Shown here: positions 12,957 to 23,871 of the stretch, piece after piece | Numbering within the stretch: position 1 is the first letter of the stretch | Layout of the letters: every line of letters starts with the position of its first letter | Source of the DNA: Elioraea thermophila (ex Habib et al. 2022) | Lineage (GTDB): Bacteria; Pseudomonadota; Alphaproteobacteria; Acetobacterales; Acetobacteraceae | Assembly (NCBI RefSeq): GCF_003336755.1 | Contig: NZ_QMDI01000003.1 | Coordinates: 62,001 to 126,000, forward strand | Length of the DNA stretch: 64,000 nt | Direction of reading: 5' to 3' | Program-made: the position numbers and the translations under genes | The notes under the pieces: generated by a model | What the model was told of the DNA's origin: nothing | Databases searched by the model: none | What the model saw: only the letters and a program-made list of their open reading frames with translations

Positions 12957-14395
12957 GACGCCCCCCCGCCGGCGCGGCGCGGGATGGCGGCCTGCAGGGC
13001 CGCCAGCTCACGCGGCAGCGCGTGCGCCCATTGGGTGATCGATCCGGCACCGAGACAGACGACGTAGTCGCCGGGCCTGGCGATGGCGTGCACCATCTCG
13101 GCAAGATGCGAGGGATCGGGAAGGGCGACGACCGAGCGGTGCCCCCGCGCGATCAGGCCATCGACCAGCGCGTCGCGATCGATCCCCGGGATGGGTTGTT
13201 CGCCCGCCGGATAGATGTCGGCGACGATCACCGTCGAGGCGTCGTTCATGCAGGTGCAGAACTCCTCGAACAGCGCGGCGACGCGCGTGTAGCGGTGCGG
13301 CTGCACCACGGCGATCACTTCGCGCGCCCCGGCCTGACGCGCCGCCTTCAGCACGGCGGCGATTTCCACCGGATGGTGGCCGTAGTCGTCGATGATGGTG
13401 ATGCCGCCCACCTCGCCCACGCGCGTGAAGCGCCGCTTCACTCCCTTGAAGCCGAGCAGGGCGGAGCGGATGACGTCCTCCGCGATGTCCATTTCCACGC
13501 CAACCGCGATCGCGGCGAGCGCGTTCTGCACGTTGTGCGCGCCGAGCATCGGCAGGCGGAACGGCTTGAGGCGGCGAGCGCGGCCGCCGTGCCGGTCCGA
13601 CACCACGACCTCGAACGTCGCGCCGAGCCGATCCATCACCAGCTTCTCGGCCCGCACGTCGGCCTGCGGGGAGAAGCCGTAGGTGACGATGCGCCGATCA
13701 GCCAGGCGCGGGATCATCGCCTGCACCTCCGGGTGGTCGAGGCAGAGCACGGCGAAGCCGTAGAAGGGGATGTTGCCGACGAACTGGGCGTAGCCGTCCT
13801 TCATCGCCTCGGCCGTGCCCCAGTGGTCGAGGTGTTCGGGATCCATGTTGGTGACCACCGCGATCAGTGCCGGCAGGCGAAGGAAGGAACCGTCCGATTC
13901 GTCGGCCTCCACCACCATCCAGTCGCCGGACCCGAGACGCGTGTTCGACCCGTAGGCGTTGACGATGCCGCCGTTGATCACCGTCGGATCGAGATGCGCG
14001 GCCTCCAGCACGGCGGCGATCAGGCTCGTCGTCGTCGTCTTGCCGTGCGTGCCGCCGACCGCGATCGACCACTTGAGCCGCATCAGTTCGGCGAGCATTT
14101 CCGCCCGCCGCACCACGGGGATCAGGTGCTGGCGCGCGGCGACGACCTCGGGGTTGTCGCGCTTCACCGCCGAGGAGACGACGACGACCTGCGCCTCGCC
14201 CAGGTTCTCCGCCGCGTGGCCGATCGTGACGGGGATACCGAGGTCGCGCAGGCGCTTCACCGTGTAGCCCTCGGCGATGTCGCTGCCCTGCACGCGATAG
14301 CCGAGATTGTGCAGCACCTCGGCGATGCCCGACATGCCGATGCCGCCGATGCCGACGAAGTGGATGGTGCCGATGGAGAGCGGGAGCGCGCGCAT
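12953..14395 (-). CDS. murC: UDP-N-acetylmuramate--L-alanine ligase MurC
   Basis: MurC adds L-alanine, the first residue of the stem peptide, to UDP-MurNAc using ATP. The 480-residue protein has the N-terminal Rossmann motif GIGGIGMSG (15-23) and the P-loop GTHGKT (115-120). It also has the Mur-ligase [11 protein letters not shown] motif and the C-terminal domain [12 protein letters not shown]. The ATG shares one base with the murG stop (TGATG). Confidence 0.97.
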   Translation of the reverse strand: MRALPLSIGTIHFVGIGGIGMSGIAEVLHNLGYRVQGSDIAEGYTVKRLRDLGIPVTIGHAAENLGEAQVVVVSSAVKRDNPEVVAARQHLIPVVRRAEMLAELMRLKWSIAVGGTHGKTTTTSLIAAVLEAAHLDPTVINGGIVNAYGSNTRLGSGDWMVVEADESDGSFLRLPALIAVVTNMDPEHLDHWGTAEAMKDGYAQFVGNIPFYGFAVLCLDHPEVQAMIPRLADRRIVTYGFSPQADVRAEKLVMDRLGATFEVVVSDRHGGRARRLKPFRLPMLGAHNVQNALAAIAVGVEMDIAEDVIRSALLGFKGVKRRFTRVGEVGGITIIDDYGHHPVEIAAVLKAARQAGAREVIAVVQPHRYTRVAALFEEFCTCMNDASTVIVADIYPAGEQPIPGIDRDALVDGLIARGHRSVVALPDPSHLAEMVHAIARPGDYVVCLGAGSITQWAHALPRELAALQAAIPRRAGGGAS

Positions 14396-15519
14396 CAATG
14401 GGTCTCCGCCGGCGCGAGCGCCAGCACGGCCTCGGCGAGGTCGCGCGCCGCCTGCGGGCGCGCCAGCCGGCGTGCGGCCTCGGCCATCGCCTGCAGACGG
14501 GCGGGATCGGCGAGGAGGGCGGTCAGGTGTTCCGCAAGCAGGGTCGGCGTCAGCGCCGACTGGGCGAAGGCTTCCGCCGCGCCGGCAGCGACGAGCGCGT
14601 GCGCGTTCGCCCTCTGGTGGTCGTCGGTCGCGTGCGGAAAGGGCACAAGAATGGCGGGGCGTCCCGCGCAGGCGAGTTCCGCCACGGTGGAGGCGCCGGC
14701 GCGGCAGACGACGAGATGGGCCTCCGCATAGAGCCGGGCGACGTCGTCGAAGAACGGTGCTAGGCGGAAGGCCAGGCCGAGCCGGCCGAGATGATCCTCC
14801 GTGCGCCCGACATCCTCGGCTCGGCATTGCATGGTCAGAACGAGCCGCTCACGCAACGCGTGGGGCAGCAGGGTCAGCGCCGACGGAATGAGATCGGCGA
14901 ACACCCGCGCCCCCTGACTGCCGCCGAGCACCAGCAGCCTGACAGGCTCTCCTGCAGCCGGCGCGACGTAGGCCCGGCCGGCCAGTTCGGCGATCTCGGG
15001 TCGGATCGGCGTGCCGATCAGGGCCGTCCGCGTTCGCGCCGGCACGCCCACCGTCTCCGCGAAGGAAAGGGCGAGCAGGTCGGCGAAGCGAGCGAGCAGG
15101 CGGTTGGCGCGTCCAAGCACGGCGTTCTGCTCATGCAGGACGACACGCGGTCGGTCTCTTCGCGCGAGCGCGCGCGATGCAAGCACGGGCGCGACGGAAG
15201 CGTAGCCGCCGAAGGCGACGATCGCCGCCGGTGAAAGGCGCTCGAGGATGCCTCGTGCCTCGATCGCGCCGAGAGCAAGCGCGGCGAACGCCCTCGGTGC
15301 CCGCGCTAAGCCTCTCCCGGCGATCCCTTCGCCCCTGATGACGTGGATTTCGGCCGGGCCGAAGGCAGCAGCGGAGCGCTCCGCCGTCCGCCGATCCGTC
15401 AGCAAAACGACGCGCTCGCCACGCTCCGCCAATGCAGCGGCGGTGGCGATGGCAGGATAGAGGTGCCCGCCCGTCCCGCCGGCGGCAATCGCGATCGGGC
15501 GCATCCTCGCCCCTCTCAT
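14395..15519 (-). CDS. murG: MurG glycosyltransferase (lipid II synthesis)
   Basis: MurG transfers GlcNAc from UDP-GlcNAc to lipid I on the inner face of the cytoplasmic membrane, giving lipid II. The 374-residue GT28 protein has [10 protein letters not shown] at residues 14-23, [15 protein letters not shown], and the donor-site loop [12 protein letters not shown]. The conserved [26 protein letters not shown] acceptor/UDP-GlcNAc region is also present. The first ATG overlaps the ftsW stop (ATGA); an ATG five codons later (15504) is an alternative start. Confidence 0.96.
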   Translation of the reverse strand: MRGARMRPIAIAAGGTGGHLYPAIATAAALAERGERVVLLTDRRTAERSAAAFGPAEIHVIRGEGIAGRGLARAPRAFAALALGAIEARGILERLSPAAIVAFGGYASVAPVLASRALARRDRPRVVLHEQNAVLGRANRLLARFADLLALSFAETVGVPARTRTALIGTPIRPEIAELAGRAYVAPAAGEPVRLLVLGGSQGARVFADLIPSALTLLPHALRERLVLTMQCRAEDVGRTEDHLGRLGLAFRLAPFFDDVARLYAEAHLVVCRAGASTVAELACAGRPAILVPFPHATDDHQRANAHALVAAGAAEAFAQSALTPTLLAEHLTALLADPARLQAMAEAARRLARPQAARDLAEAVLALAPAETH

Positions 15520-16637
15520 GGCGCGTCGCTCCGAGTGCGCTTGCGCGTCAGCGCGAGGAGCATCCCGAGCCCGAGCGCGATCGCGAAGACCGAAGACCCG
15601 CCGTAGGAAATGAACGGCAGCGTCATCCCCTTCGTCGGGATGAGGTGCAAGGTGGAGCCCATGTTGATGAAGGCCTGCAGCCCGAACTGAAAGGCAAGCC
15701 CCGAGCCGGCGATGACGACGAACGGATCGGTCTCGCCCATCAGCCGAATGAGCGCGCGCAGCACGATGAAGGCGAACAGCGCAATGATGAACAGGCAGAC
15801 CAGCATGCCGAATTCCTCGCCGAGCACGGCGAAGACGAAGTCCGCGTGCGCGTCGGGCAGGACCGACTTCACGCGCCCCTCGCCGGGGCCGCGGCCGAGC
15901 AGCCCGCCATGGGCGAAGGCCTCGAGGGCGCGGTCGATCTGATAGGTGTCGCCGGAAGAGGGATCGAGGAAGCGGGCGACCCGGCTCTGCACATGCGGGA
16001 ACAACAGATACGCCGCAACCGCGACCGTAGAGACCACGCCGCCGAGCAACGCGACCCAGACGATGCGCAGCCCGGCGACGAACCATTGCGCGAGAAAGAC
16101 GGCGAGCACCACCGCGGCCATGCCGATGTCCGGTTGCAGCTTGAGCGCCACCAGCACGACGCCGAGCAGCAGACAGGCGATCGCCGCCCCCGGGAAACCC
16201 CGCGTCTGCAGGCCTTCGGCCAACAGCCAGCCGGTGACGACGGCGAAGCACGGCTTGAGGAATTCCGAGGGTTGCAGGGAAAGCCCGGGCAGCGAGATCC
16301 AGCGCCGCGCCCCCTTGATCTCGGGGCCGATGATCGGGGCGGCGAAGGTGAAGGCGAGCGAGACGAGGAAACCGACGACGGCGAGCCGGCGGATGCTGCG
16401 TGGGCCGAGCAGGCTGACCGCGAGCATCAACGCGGCGGCAAGCGGAAGGAACAGCATCTGCCGGCGCACGAAGGCGAAGGCATCGAGTCCGATCCGCTCC
16501 GCCACCGCCGGGCTTGCCGCGAGCGAACTCAGCATGCCGATGACGATCAAGAGTGCGATCGTCGCCAGCATCCAGCGATCGACGGAGAACCACCATCGGC
16601 CGAGGCGCGAGCCGTCGTTGCGCGCGAGCGCCGTCAT
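15516..16637 (-). CDS. ftsW: Septal peptidoglycan polymerase FtsW
   Basis: FtsW is a SEDS-family membrane glycosyltransferase that polymerises septal peptidoglycan with FtsI. The 373-residue protein has about ten hydrophobic segments. It carries the SEDS motifs GARRWISLPGLSLQPSEFLK and, near the C-terminus, HLIPTKGMTLPFISYGGSS. It sits between murD and murG and overlaps each by 4 bases. The short C-terminus, rich in Arg/Lys, is cytoplasmic. Confidence 0.96.
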   Translation of the reverse strand: MTALARNDGSRLGRWWFSVDRWMLATIALLIVIGMLSSLAASPAVAERIGLDAFAFVRRQMLFLPLAAALMLAVSLLGPRSIRRLAVVGFLVSLAFTFAAPIIGPEIKGARRWISLPGLSLQPSEFLKPCFAVVTGWLLAEGLQTRGFPGAAIACLLLGVVLVALKLQPDIGMAAVVLAVFLAQWFVAGLRIVWVALLGGVVSTVAVAAYLLFPHVQSRVARFLDPSSGDTYQIDRALEAFAHGGLLGRGPGEGRVKSVLPDAHADFVFAVLGEEFGMLVCLFIIALFAFIVLRALIRLMGETDPFVVIAGSGLAFQFGLQAFINMGSTLHLIPTKGMTLPFISYGGSSVFAIALGLGMLLALTRKRTRSDAP

Positions 16638-18031
16638 GCCGAGGCCCTTGCGCGCAACGACGCGACGAGGCGACGGAACGCCTCGCCGCGCGCCTCGAAC
16701 CCCGAGAATTGGTCAAACGAGGCGCAGGCGGGGGAGAGGAGCACGATTGCCGGGGCGTCCCGCCGCGCCGCGGCGAAGGCCGCCCGCACCGCGTTCTCCA
16801 GCGTGCCGCAGACCGTGTGCGGCACACCCGCTGCGGCCAACGTATGCGCGAAGTCTTCTGCCGCCTCGCCGATCAGGTAAGCTCTTGCCACACGCGGGAA
16901 CAAGGCCGCGAGCGAGGCGATGCCGCCCGCCTTGGCACGCCCGCCGGCGATCCAATGGAAGCGGTCGTAGCACGCCATGGCGCGGGCGGCCGAGTCGGCG
17001 TTGGTCGCCTTGCTGTCGTTGATGAACACCACACCGTCGATCTCGGCCACTCGTTCCTGCCGGTGCGGAAGTCCCGCGAAGGTGGCGATGGCGGAGGCGA
17101 TGTCCTCGCGCGCCACACCGAGTGCCAGGGCAAGGGCGGCTGCAGCGGCGGCATTTTGCGCATTGTGCGGCCCTGGCAAAGCACGATGCCCCATGAGGCT
17201 CGCGATGCGCAGCCGCAAGGCGTCGCGATCGTCGATCAGCCGTCCGTTCTCGACATAGACGCCACCCGGAACGGCCCCCTCGCCGCTGATCCGCACGAGC
17301 CGTGCCGGACCGCGCGCGAGGTCCTCGGCCATGGCGCGCGACCAGGCGTCATCGACACCGACCACGGCGGTGCAGGCGGCATCCTGGCGGTCGAAGATCC
17401 GCCGCTTCGCCGCCGCGTAGCCAGCCATGTCGCCGTGCCGGTCGAGATGATCCGGCGAAAGGTTCAACATCGCTGCGGCATCGAAGCGGATCGCCGCGAG
17501 TCGCTCCAAGGCGTAGGACGACATCTCGAGGACGTAGACCCCGTCGTCTCCCAAGATCTTGAGGGCGAGGGCCGGCGTGCCGAAGTTGCCGCCGACCTCC
17601 ACCGGAGTGCCCGCGCGGGCGAGGATGATTGCGGTGAGCGCCGTCGTCGTGCTCTTGCCGTTGGTGCCCGTGATGCCGACGAAGCGCGCGCGCGAGCCCC
17701 TTCCGCGCACCGCGCGCCACAGGAGATCCGCCTCCGCGAGGATGGGCATCCCCGCCGCCAAGGCGCGTGCGGCCACCGGGTGCGGCGCGGGCAGACGGTG
17801 CGGGATGCCGGGGGACAGCACGAGGCCGTCGAAGCCCCGGAGTTCGACCGCACCGAGGTCGGCGAGTGGAACGCCGGCTTCCGCCGCGGCGCGCCGCGAC
17901 GCTTCCGAATCGTCCCAGGCGACGACGTCCGCCCCGTAGGCGAGCAGGGCGCGCGCCACCGGCAGCCCGGACCGGCCGAGGCCCATCACGGCGTAACGCT
18001 CGCCGGCGAAGGGGGTGAAGGGCGCGCTCAT
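16634..18031 (-). CDS. murD: UDP-N-acetylmuramoyl-L-alanine--D-glutamate ligase MurD
   Basis: MurD adds D-glutamate to UDP-MurNAc-L-Ala. The 465-residue protein has the N-terminal Rossmann segment [17 protein letters not shown] and the P-loop GTNGKS (122-127). The Mur-ligase motifs SPDHLDRHG and [19 protein letters not shown] are also present. The ATG overlaps the mraY stop (ATGA). The frame is open upstream across mraY, but that sequence is Arg/Pro-rich shadow. Confidence 0.96.
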   Translation of the reverse strand: MSAPFTPFAGERYAVMGLGRSGLPVARALLAYGADVVAWDDSEASRRAAAEAGVPLADLGAVELRGFDGLVLSPGIPHRLPAPHPVAARALAAGMPILAEADLLWRAVRGRGSRARFVGITGTNGKSTTTALTAIILARAGTPVEVGGNFGTPALALKILGDDGVYVLEMSSYALERLAAIRFDAAAMLNLSPDHLDRHGDMAGYAAAKRRIFDRQDAACTAVVGVDDAWSRAMAEDLARGPARLVRISGEGAVPGGVYVENGRLIDDRDALRLRIASLMGHRALPGPHNAQNAAAAAALALALGVAREDIASAIATFAGLPHRQERVAEIDGVVFINDSKATNADSAARAMACYDRFHWIAGGRAKAGGIASLAALFPRVARAYLIGEAAEDFAHTLAAAGVPHTVCGTLENAVRAAFAAARRDAPAIVLLSPACASFDQFSGFEARGEAFRRLVASLRARASA

Positions 18032-19119
18032 CTGAGCTTCAGGGTGGAAAGGCCGATGAGGGCCAGGATCATCGAAATGATCCAGAAGCGGATGACGATG
18101 GTCGGTTCCGCCCAGCCCTTCTTCTCGAAGTGGTGGTGCAACGGCGCCATGCGGAAGACCCGGCGCCCGGTGAGCTTGTACGAGACGACCTGGACGATGA
18201 CGGAAACGGTCTCCAGCACGAACAGGCCGCCGATGATGATCAGCACGATCTCGTGCTTGGTCGCGACCGCGATCGCACCGAGCGCCCCGCCCAAGGCGAG
18301 GCTTCCCGTGTCGCCCATGAACACCATCGCCGGTGGTGCGTTGAACCACAGGAAGCCCATTCCGGCGCCGATCAGCGCCGAGCAGAAGACGGCGAGCTCG
18401 CCCGCTCCCGAGACGAAATGGAGCTGCAGATAGTTGGCGAACACCGCGTTGCCGACGAGGTAGGCGATGAGCGCGAAACACGCGGCGGCGATCATCACCG
18501 GCACGATGGCGAGCCCATCGAGACCGTCCGTCAGGTTCACCGCGTTCGACGTCCCCATCATCACGAGCGCGCCGAAGGGGAGGAAGAACCAGCCGAGCTC
18601 GATCAGAACGTCCTTGAAGAACGGCACGGCGAGAGCGGATTCGAGCGGCGGGCGGGCGACGATCATGATCCAGAGACTCGCCGCGAGGCCGATTCCGCCC
18701 TGCACGGCGAGCTTGACCAGGCCCGACACGCCCTTGGTGTTGCGTTTCGTCACTTTCAGGAAGTCATCGGCGAAACCGAGCAGCCCGTAGCCGAGGGTCA
18801 CCATCAGCACCGCCCAGACATAGGCGTTGCGCCAATCCGCCCACAGCACGGTGGAGACGACGAGGGCGATCAGGATCAGCACGCCTCCCATGGTCGGCGT
18901 GCCGCGTTTGCCCAACAGATGCGCCTCCGTCATGTACTGCTCGCGCATCGGTTGGCCCTGCGCCTGCAGCCGCTTCAGCCGCCGGATGATCGGCCCACCC
19001 AGCAGGAAGGAGAGGAAGAGGGCGGTCATGCATGCCCCGCCCGAACGGAAGGTCAGGTAGCGGAACAGGTTGAACAGGATGAACTCGTCGGCGAGCGGGG
19101 CGAGCAGATTGAACAGCAT
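18028..19119 (-). CDS. mraY: Phospho-N-acetylmuramoyl-pentapeptide transferase MraY
   Basis: MraY links the UDP-MurNAc-pentapeptide to undecaprenyl phosphate, giving lipid I. The 363-residue polytopic protein has about ten membrane spans. Family motifs seen are [27 protein letters not shown] (catalytic aspartates), [33 protein letters not shown] and [13 protein letters not shown]. It starts 3 bases after murF and overlaps murD by 4 bases. Confidence 0.98.
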   Translation of the reverse strand: MLFNLLAPLADEFILFNLFRYLTFRSGGACMTALFLSFLLGGPIIRRLKRLQAQGQPMREQYMTEAHLLGKRGTPTMGGVLILIALVVSTVLWADWRNAYVWAVLMVTLGYGLLGFADDFLKVTKRNTKGVSGLVKLAVQGGIGLAASLWIMIVARPPLESALAVPFFKDVLIELGWFFLPFGALVMMGTSNAVNLTDGLDGLAIVPVMIAAACFALIAYLVGNAVFANYLQLHFVSGAGELAVFCSALIGAGMGFLWFNAPPAMVFMGDTGSLALGGALGAIAVATKHEIVLIIIGGLFVLETVSVIVQVVSYKLTGRRVFRMAPLHHHFEKKGWAEPTIVIRFWIISMILALIGLSTLKLR

Positions 19120-19122
19120 CGC

Positions 19123-20505
19123 TCACCCTCCCGTCCGCGCGAGGGCGTCGACGATGCGGCCCATGCGGCTTCCGAGCGAGCCCTTGACCAGGATCACGTC
19201 GCCCGGCTGCAGCGTGCCCTGCAGGAGGGGCAGCAGCGCCTCCGAGTCGGCCGCGTGCGCGCCGCGCATGCGCATGGGCAGCGCCTCGTAGAGGTGCCTC
19301 ATCAGCGGCCCGCAGCAGAAGACGAGGTCGATTCTCGCCTCGGCCGCGGCCTGGGCGAGCGCGCGGTGCTCGTCCTCCGCCCGCTCGCCGAGTTCCAGCA
19401 TGTCGCCGAGCACGGCGACACGGCGTGCGGCCAGCGCGTCGGCCAGCACGGCGAAGGCGGCACGCATGGAGGGCGGCGAGGCATTGTAGGAGTCGTCGAT
19501 CAGGATCGCCTCGCCGTCGCCCAGCCGGATGGCGAGCCGCTGCCCGCGCCCCGGAGCGGGCGGAAGGTCGGCGAGGTCTTCCGCGGCGCGGAACGGATCG
19601 GCTCCGGCCGCGAACACGGCGGCGAGCACGGCGAGCGCGTTGTGGGCGGCGTGCCGGCCGGGGGCGGCGAGACGGAACGCAATCTCCTGGCCGAGCAGGC
19701 TGGCGCGCGCCCGTCCGCCGAAACCTTCCGCGCGCCAATCGAGCAGGCGGACATCCGCGCGGGGATCGGCGCCGAAAGTCAGGATGCGCGCGATGCCGAG
19801 GTGTTGCGCGGCCGAAAGGAGGCGGGCGAAGTGGCGGTTGTCGCGATTCAGCACCACGGCACCGCCCTCGACCACGCCTTGCATGATCGAGGCCTTCTCG
19901 TCGGCGATCGCCTCCTCGTGTGGGAAGAACTCGATGTGCACCGCCTCGACGGTGGTGATGATCGCGACATGCGGCGCGGCAAGTCTCGCCAGCGGCGCGA
20001 TCTCGCCCGGCCGGTTCATGCCGATCTCGACCGCGGCGTAGGGGATGTCGCGCGGCAGGCGGGCGAGGGTGAGGGGGACGCCGATCGCATTGTTGTGGCT
20101 CGCCGCCGCGGCGTGGCAGCCGCCCTGGCGGGCGAGCACGTGTCGCAGCGCCTCCTTCGTGCCCGTCTTGCCCACGCTGCCCGTGACCGCGATCAGCGTG
20201 GCGCGCGCGCGGCCGCGGCCCGCCCGGCCGAGAGCGGTGAGAGCGGCGAGCGTGTCCTCGACCCGAATGAGGCGCGGGTCGCCCGCGACCTCGGGCGGAT
20301 CGCGCGAAACGAGAGCCCCCGTCGCTCCCTTGCGCAGCGCATCGGCGACGAAGTCGTGCCCGTCGCGCGTTCCCTTCAGGGCGACGAACAGGTCGCCGCG
20401 GGCAAGCGTGCGGGAATCGATCGACACGCCTGAGGCGACGAACGGAGCGCACGCGCGTCCGCCTACCGCGTCCGCAATCTCGGCCGAAGTCCAGAGCGCG
20501 CTCAT
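19123..20505 (-). CDS. murF: UDP-MurNAc-tripeptide--D-Ala-D-Ala ligase MurF
   Basis: MurF adds the D-Ala-D-Ala made by Ddl to complete the pentapeptide precursor. The 460-residue protein has the N-terminal SRTLARGDLFVALKG motif, the P-loop GSVGKT (109-114) and EIGMNRPGEIAPL. The C-terminal ILIDDSYNASPPSM and VAVLGDMLELG motifs are also present. The start codon overlaps the murE stop (ATGA). Confidence 0.96.
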   Translation of the reverse strand: MSALWTSAEIADAVGGRACAPFVASGVSIDSRTLARGDLFVALKGTRDGHDFVADALRKGATGALVSRDPPEVAGDPRLIRVEDTLAALTALGRAGRGRARATLIAVTGSVGKTGTKEALRHVLARQGGCHAAAASHNNAIGVPLTLARLPRDIPYAAVEIGMNRPGEIAPLARLAAPHVAIITTVEAVHIEFFPHEEAIADEKASIMQGVVEGGAVVLNRDNRHFARLLSAAQHLGIARILTFGADPRADVRLLDWRAEGFGGRARASLLGQEIAFRLAAPGRHAAHNALAVLAAVFAAGADPFRAAEDLADLPPAPGRGQRLAIRLGDGEAILIDDSYNASPPSMRAAFAVLADALAARRVAVLGDMLELGERAEDEHRALAQAAAEARIDLVFCCGPLMRHLYEALPMRMRGAHAADSEALLPLLQGTLQPGDVILVKGSLGSRMGRIVDALARTGG

Positions 20506-21998
20506 CGCCGCCCGCCCAGCCGTTCCACCGCGTCGCGTGCGATCGCCGCATCGTCGAACGGGATGACGCGGTCGCCGACGATCTGGCCCTGCTCGTGGCC
20601 CTTGCCGGCGATCACCGCGACGTCGCCGGGGCCGAGCCCGGCGATCGCCGCCGCGATCGCGGCGGCGCGATCGCCGATCTCCTCCGACTGGGGGCAGCCC
20701 GCGCGAACTGCCGCGCGGATCGCCGCCGGGTCTTCGGAGCGCGGGTTGTCGTCGGTGACGATGATGCGATCCGCCGTACAGGCGGCCTCGCCCATCGGCG
20801 TGCGCTTGCCGGGATCGCGATCGCCGCCGGCACCGAAGACGAGCGTGAGGCGGCCCGCGCAATGCGGCCTCAGCGCGGCGAGCACGGCGGCGATCGCATC
20901 CGGCGTGTGCGCGTAGTCGACGTAGACGGCGGCACCGTTCGCCAGCGTGGCGACCCGCTCGATGCGGCCGCGCACGCCGGCAAGCCGCGGCAGAATCGCA
21001 AAGACGCGGGACGGTTCCGACCCCGTGACGATGGCGAGCGCGGCCGCGGTCAGCGCGTTCTCGGCCTGGAAGCCGACCAGTGGCAGGATGAGCTCGAACC
21101 GCTCGCCGCGGCAGTGCAGCGCAACGCGCGTGCCCTCGGCGAGGGGGACCAGGGTCTCGACCTCGATCAGCGACCCGCCCCGCCCGACCGTGTGCAGAAC
21201 GAGGCCGCGCCGGGCGCAGACCTCGCGCAAAGCCGCCGTCGCCTCCGCCGCCAGCGTCGTCGGCGCCACCACCGGCCGTCCCGGCTCGAGCAGCGCCTCG
21301 AACAGACGGAGCTTGGCGGCGAGATAGGCCGCCATGGTGCCATGATAGTCGAGATGGTCGCGGGTGAAGGTGGTGAAGGCCGCCGCGGCGAGCCGCACGC
21401 CGTCGAGACGGCGCTGATCGAGCCCGTGCGAGGAGGCCTCCATCGCGGCATGCGCGATCCCCGCCCGCGCGAGCGCCGCGAGCGTCTCGTGCAGGCTCGC
21501 GGGGTCGGGCGTCGTCAGCGACGCGCCCGGGGCGAAGCCCGGCGCGATCAGTCCGAGCGTGCCGAGCGAGGCGGCCTTGCCGTCATGCAGGGCGGCGAAG
21601 ATCTGGCGCAGGAAATCGACGGTCGAGGTCTTGCCGTTCGTCCCGGTCACCGCGACCACCGTGGCCGGCTGGGCACCGTGGAACGCCGCGCACATCAGCG
21701 CGAAGCGCCGCCGCGGGTCGGGATCGAGGATGAGGGGGCGGGGGGGGACGCCCGGCGGCCAAGCGGTGCCTTCGGGGGCGAGCACGGCGACCGCGCCCTT
21801 CGCCACCGCCTCGGCGATGAAGGCGCGGCCGTCGGCCTTCGTCCCCGGCAGGGCAGCGAACAGGTCGCCCGGCCTGATGCGGCGGCTGTCGGCGGTGAGT
21901 CCGGTCACCTCGAAGGCGGCCAGTCGCGCGGCCTCCAGCGCGCGGCCTTCCAGCGTGGCGGGGAGTGCCGAGCCGTGCATGAGGTCAGCGAGCCGCAT
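20502..21998 (-). CDS. murE: UDP-MurNAc-dipeptide--meso-diaminopimelate ligase MurE
   Basis: MurE adds the third stem residue. The 498-residue protein has P-loop GTNGKTS (119-125). It carries DDNPR near residue 420, the motif that distinguishes meso-diaminopimelate-adding enzymes from lysine-adding ones, so the wall is predicted to be meso-DAP type. It overlaps ftsI by 14 bases and murF by 4, fitting tight translational coupling. Confidence 0.97.
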   Translation of the reverse strand: MRLADLMHGSALPATLEGRALEAARLAAFEVTGLTADSRRIRPGDLFAALPGTKADGRAFIAEAVAKGAVAVLAPEGTAWPPGVPPRPLILDPDPRRRFALMCAAFHGAQPATVVAVTGTNGKTSTVDFLRQIFAALHDGKAASLGTLGLIAPGFAPGASLTTPDPASLHETLAALARAGIAHAAMEASSHGLDQRRLDGVRLAAAAFTTFTRDHLDYHGTMAAYLAAKLRLFEALLEPGRPVVAPTTLAAEATAALREVCARRGLVLHTVGRGGSLIEVETLVPLAEGTRVALHCRGERFELILPLVGFQAENALTAAALAIVTGSEPSRVFAILPRLAGVRGRIERVATLANGAAVYVDYAHTPDAIAAVLAALRPHCAGRLTLVFGAGGDRDPGKRTPMGEAACTADRIIVTDDNPRSEDPAAIRAAVRAGCPQSEEIGDRAAAIAAAIAGLGPGDVAVIAGKGHEQGQIVGDRVIPFDDAAIARDAVERLGGRR

Positions 21999-23871
21999 CG
22001 GTCGCGGGCGCGCTACCGATCGCCTGGGCGAGCGCGGCCTGGCGAGCGGGCTGAGGGGTCGGGGCCGGCGCGGCGGGGCCGGCGCGCTGCGGTTCGGCCG
22101 GCCGCGGGGCGGGGCGGGCGGGGCGCGGCGGCTGCATCGGCATCGCCAGCGCCTCGCGGATCACCGGCGTCTCCGGCTGCGGCAGGTAGCCGAGCAGGGG
22201 GCCGATGCGCTCGATCACCTCGCGCGCGGCCGGTGCCGCCACCCACCCACCCGTGGCGAAGCCGTGCGTGTCCCGCCGGGGCTTCGGCTCGTCGATCATC
22301 ACGTAGACGACGTAGCGGGGGTCGTAGGAGGGGAACATGCCGGTGAAGGAACTGATGCGCGCATTGGCGAGGTAGCGCCCGCCCGGGCCGACCTTCTGCG
22401 CGGTGCCCGTCTTGCCGCCGACGAAGTAGCCGGGAACGTCGGCGCCCTTGCCCGACCCGTCCGTCACCGTCAACCGCATCAGGCGCCTGAGCGTGGCCGA
22501 GGTCTCCGGCCTGATCACCTGCGGCGTCAGCGGTGGGGGTTCGGTCGGGTCGCGGGCGAGGATGGTGGGACGGACGAGCCTCCCGCCATTGACCATGGCC
22601 GCGGCGGACATCGCGACATGCAGCGGGGTGACCGAGATGCCGTGCCCGTAGGAGATGGTCAGGGTGTTGATCTCGCGCCAGTTCGCCCCGTGCGGGAAGA
22701 GCGGCATCGCGGTCTCGGGCAGCTCGATCGGCACCCGACGCAGCACGCCCACCCGGTCGAGGAAGGCGCGGTGGCGGGCCACACCGATGTCGAGCGCCAT
22801 GCGCGCGGTGCCGATGTTGGAGGAGTAGGCGAAGATCTCCGGCACCGTGAGCCAGCGGTTCTTGCCGCGGAAGTCGTTGATGGTGAAGCGGCCGTAGGTG
22901 ATCGGGCGCGAGGCGTCGTAGCCGCCCCAGATCGGCACCGTGCCCAGATCGAGGGCGGCGGCGGTGGTGAGCAGCTTGAAGGTCGAGCCCGGTTCGTAGA
23001 CCCCGACGGTGATGCGGTTGAAGCGCTCGGCCTCGCTTGCGGTGGCGACGTCCGCCGGGTCGTAGTCGGGCAGCGAAGCCATCGCCAACACCTCGCCGGA
23101 GCTGACGTCGAGCACCACGCCGGCCCCCCCGATCGCGTCGAAGCGCTCGATCGCGCGCGCGAGCGCCTCGCGCAGGACGTGCTGCACGCGCACGTCGATG
23201 GAAAGCCGCAGGGGCTCGGCCGGGTTCTCGCGCAGGCGATGGTCGAAGGACTTCTCCACGCCGGCGATGCCGTTGCCGTCGACGTCGGTGCCGCCGAGCA
23301 CATGCACGGCCGCGCGGCCCTGCGGGTAAACCCGGCGTTCGGCGCGTTGGAAATGCAGCCCCGGCAGACCGAGCGCGATCACCGCCTGCTGTTCGCGCGG
23401 ACTGAGGTGGCGGCGGATCCAGACGAACTGGCGCTCGCCGGTGAGCCGCGGAGCGAGGGCCGCCGGGTCGAGCCCCGGCAGCACCGTGGCGAGCCGGCGC
23501 GCCGTCTCCTCAGGGTCGATGATTTCGCGCGGGTTGGCGTAGAGCCCAGCCGAGGGAAGGCTCATCGCCAGCACCACGCCGTTGCGATCGACGATCGCTG
23601 CGCGGTCGACGCGCGGTTCGGCGGCGACGAGCGCGGTCGGCGCGGCCTGAGCGCGGATCTTGCCCGGTTCGGCGGTGGCGGCGTCGATCAGCCGGGCGGC
23701 GAGCGCGACGTAGAGCAAGGCGAAAACGCCGGCGCCGAAGGCGAGGCGGGCGCGCGCGACCTCGAGCGGATGTCGCTTCGGCCGGTCGCGACCGAGCGGC
23801 ACCAGCGGCCGGCCGTGGGAGACGGCGACCGGCGGCAGGGCATGTCGCGGCGCGGCCTTCGCTTCGCTCAC
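21985..23871 (-). CDS. ftsI: Peptidoglycan transpeptidase FtsI (PBP3-like)
   Basis: FtsI is a class B penicillin-binding protein that crosslinks septal peptidoglycan. The 628-residue protein has a cytoplasmic tail, one membrane segment at about 44-62 and a dimerisation/pedestal domain. The transpeptidase domain has the active-site STFK (S296-K299), the SSN motif in YSSNIGTARMA, and KTGT in GGKTGTAQK. Unusually, it ends in about 55 residues very rich in Pro, Ala and Arg (after IREALAMPMQ), which would lie in the periplasm. The start overlaps ftsL by 4 bases. Confidence 0.96.
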   Translation of the reverse strand: MSEAKAAPRHALPPVAVSHGRPLVPLGRDRPKRHPLEVARARLAFGAGVFALLYVALAARLIDAATAEPGKIRAQAAPTALVAAEPRVDRAAIVDRNGVVLAMSLPSAGLYANPREIIDPEETARRLATVLPGLDPAALAPRLTGERQFVWIRRHLSPREQQAVIALGLPGLHFQRAERRVYPQGRAAVHVLGGTDVDGNGIAGVEKSFDHRLRENPAEPLRLSIDVRVQHVLREALARAIERFDAIGGAGVVLDVSSGEVLAMASLPDYDPADVATASEAERFNRITVGVYEPGSTFKLLTTAAALDLGTVPIWGGYDASRPITYGRFTINDFRGKNRWLTVPEIFAYSSNIGTARMALDIGVARHRAFLDRVGVLRRVPIELPETAMPLFPHGANWREINTLTISYGHGISVTPLHVAMSAAAMVNGGRLVRPTILARDPTEPPPLTPQVIRPETSATLRRLMRLTVTDGSGKGADVPGYFVGGKTGTAQKVGPGGRYLANARISSFTGMFPSYDPRYVVYVMIDEPKPRRDTHGFATGGWVAAPAAREVIERIGPLLGYLPQPETPVIREALAMPMQPPRPARPAPRPAEPQRAGPAAPAPTPQPARQAALAQAIGSAPATDAAR

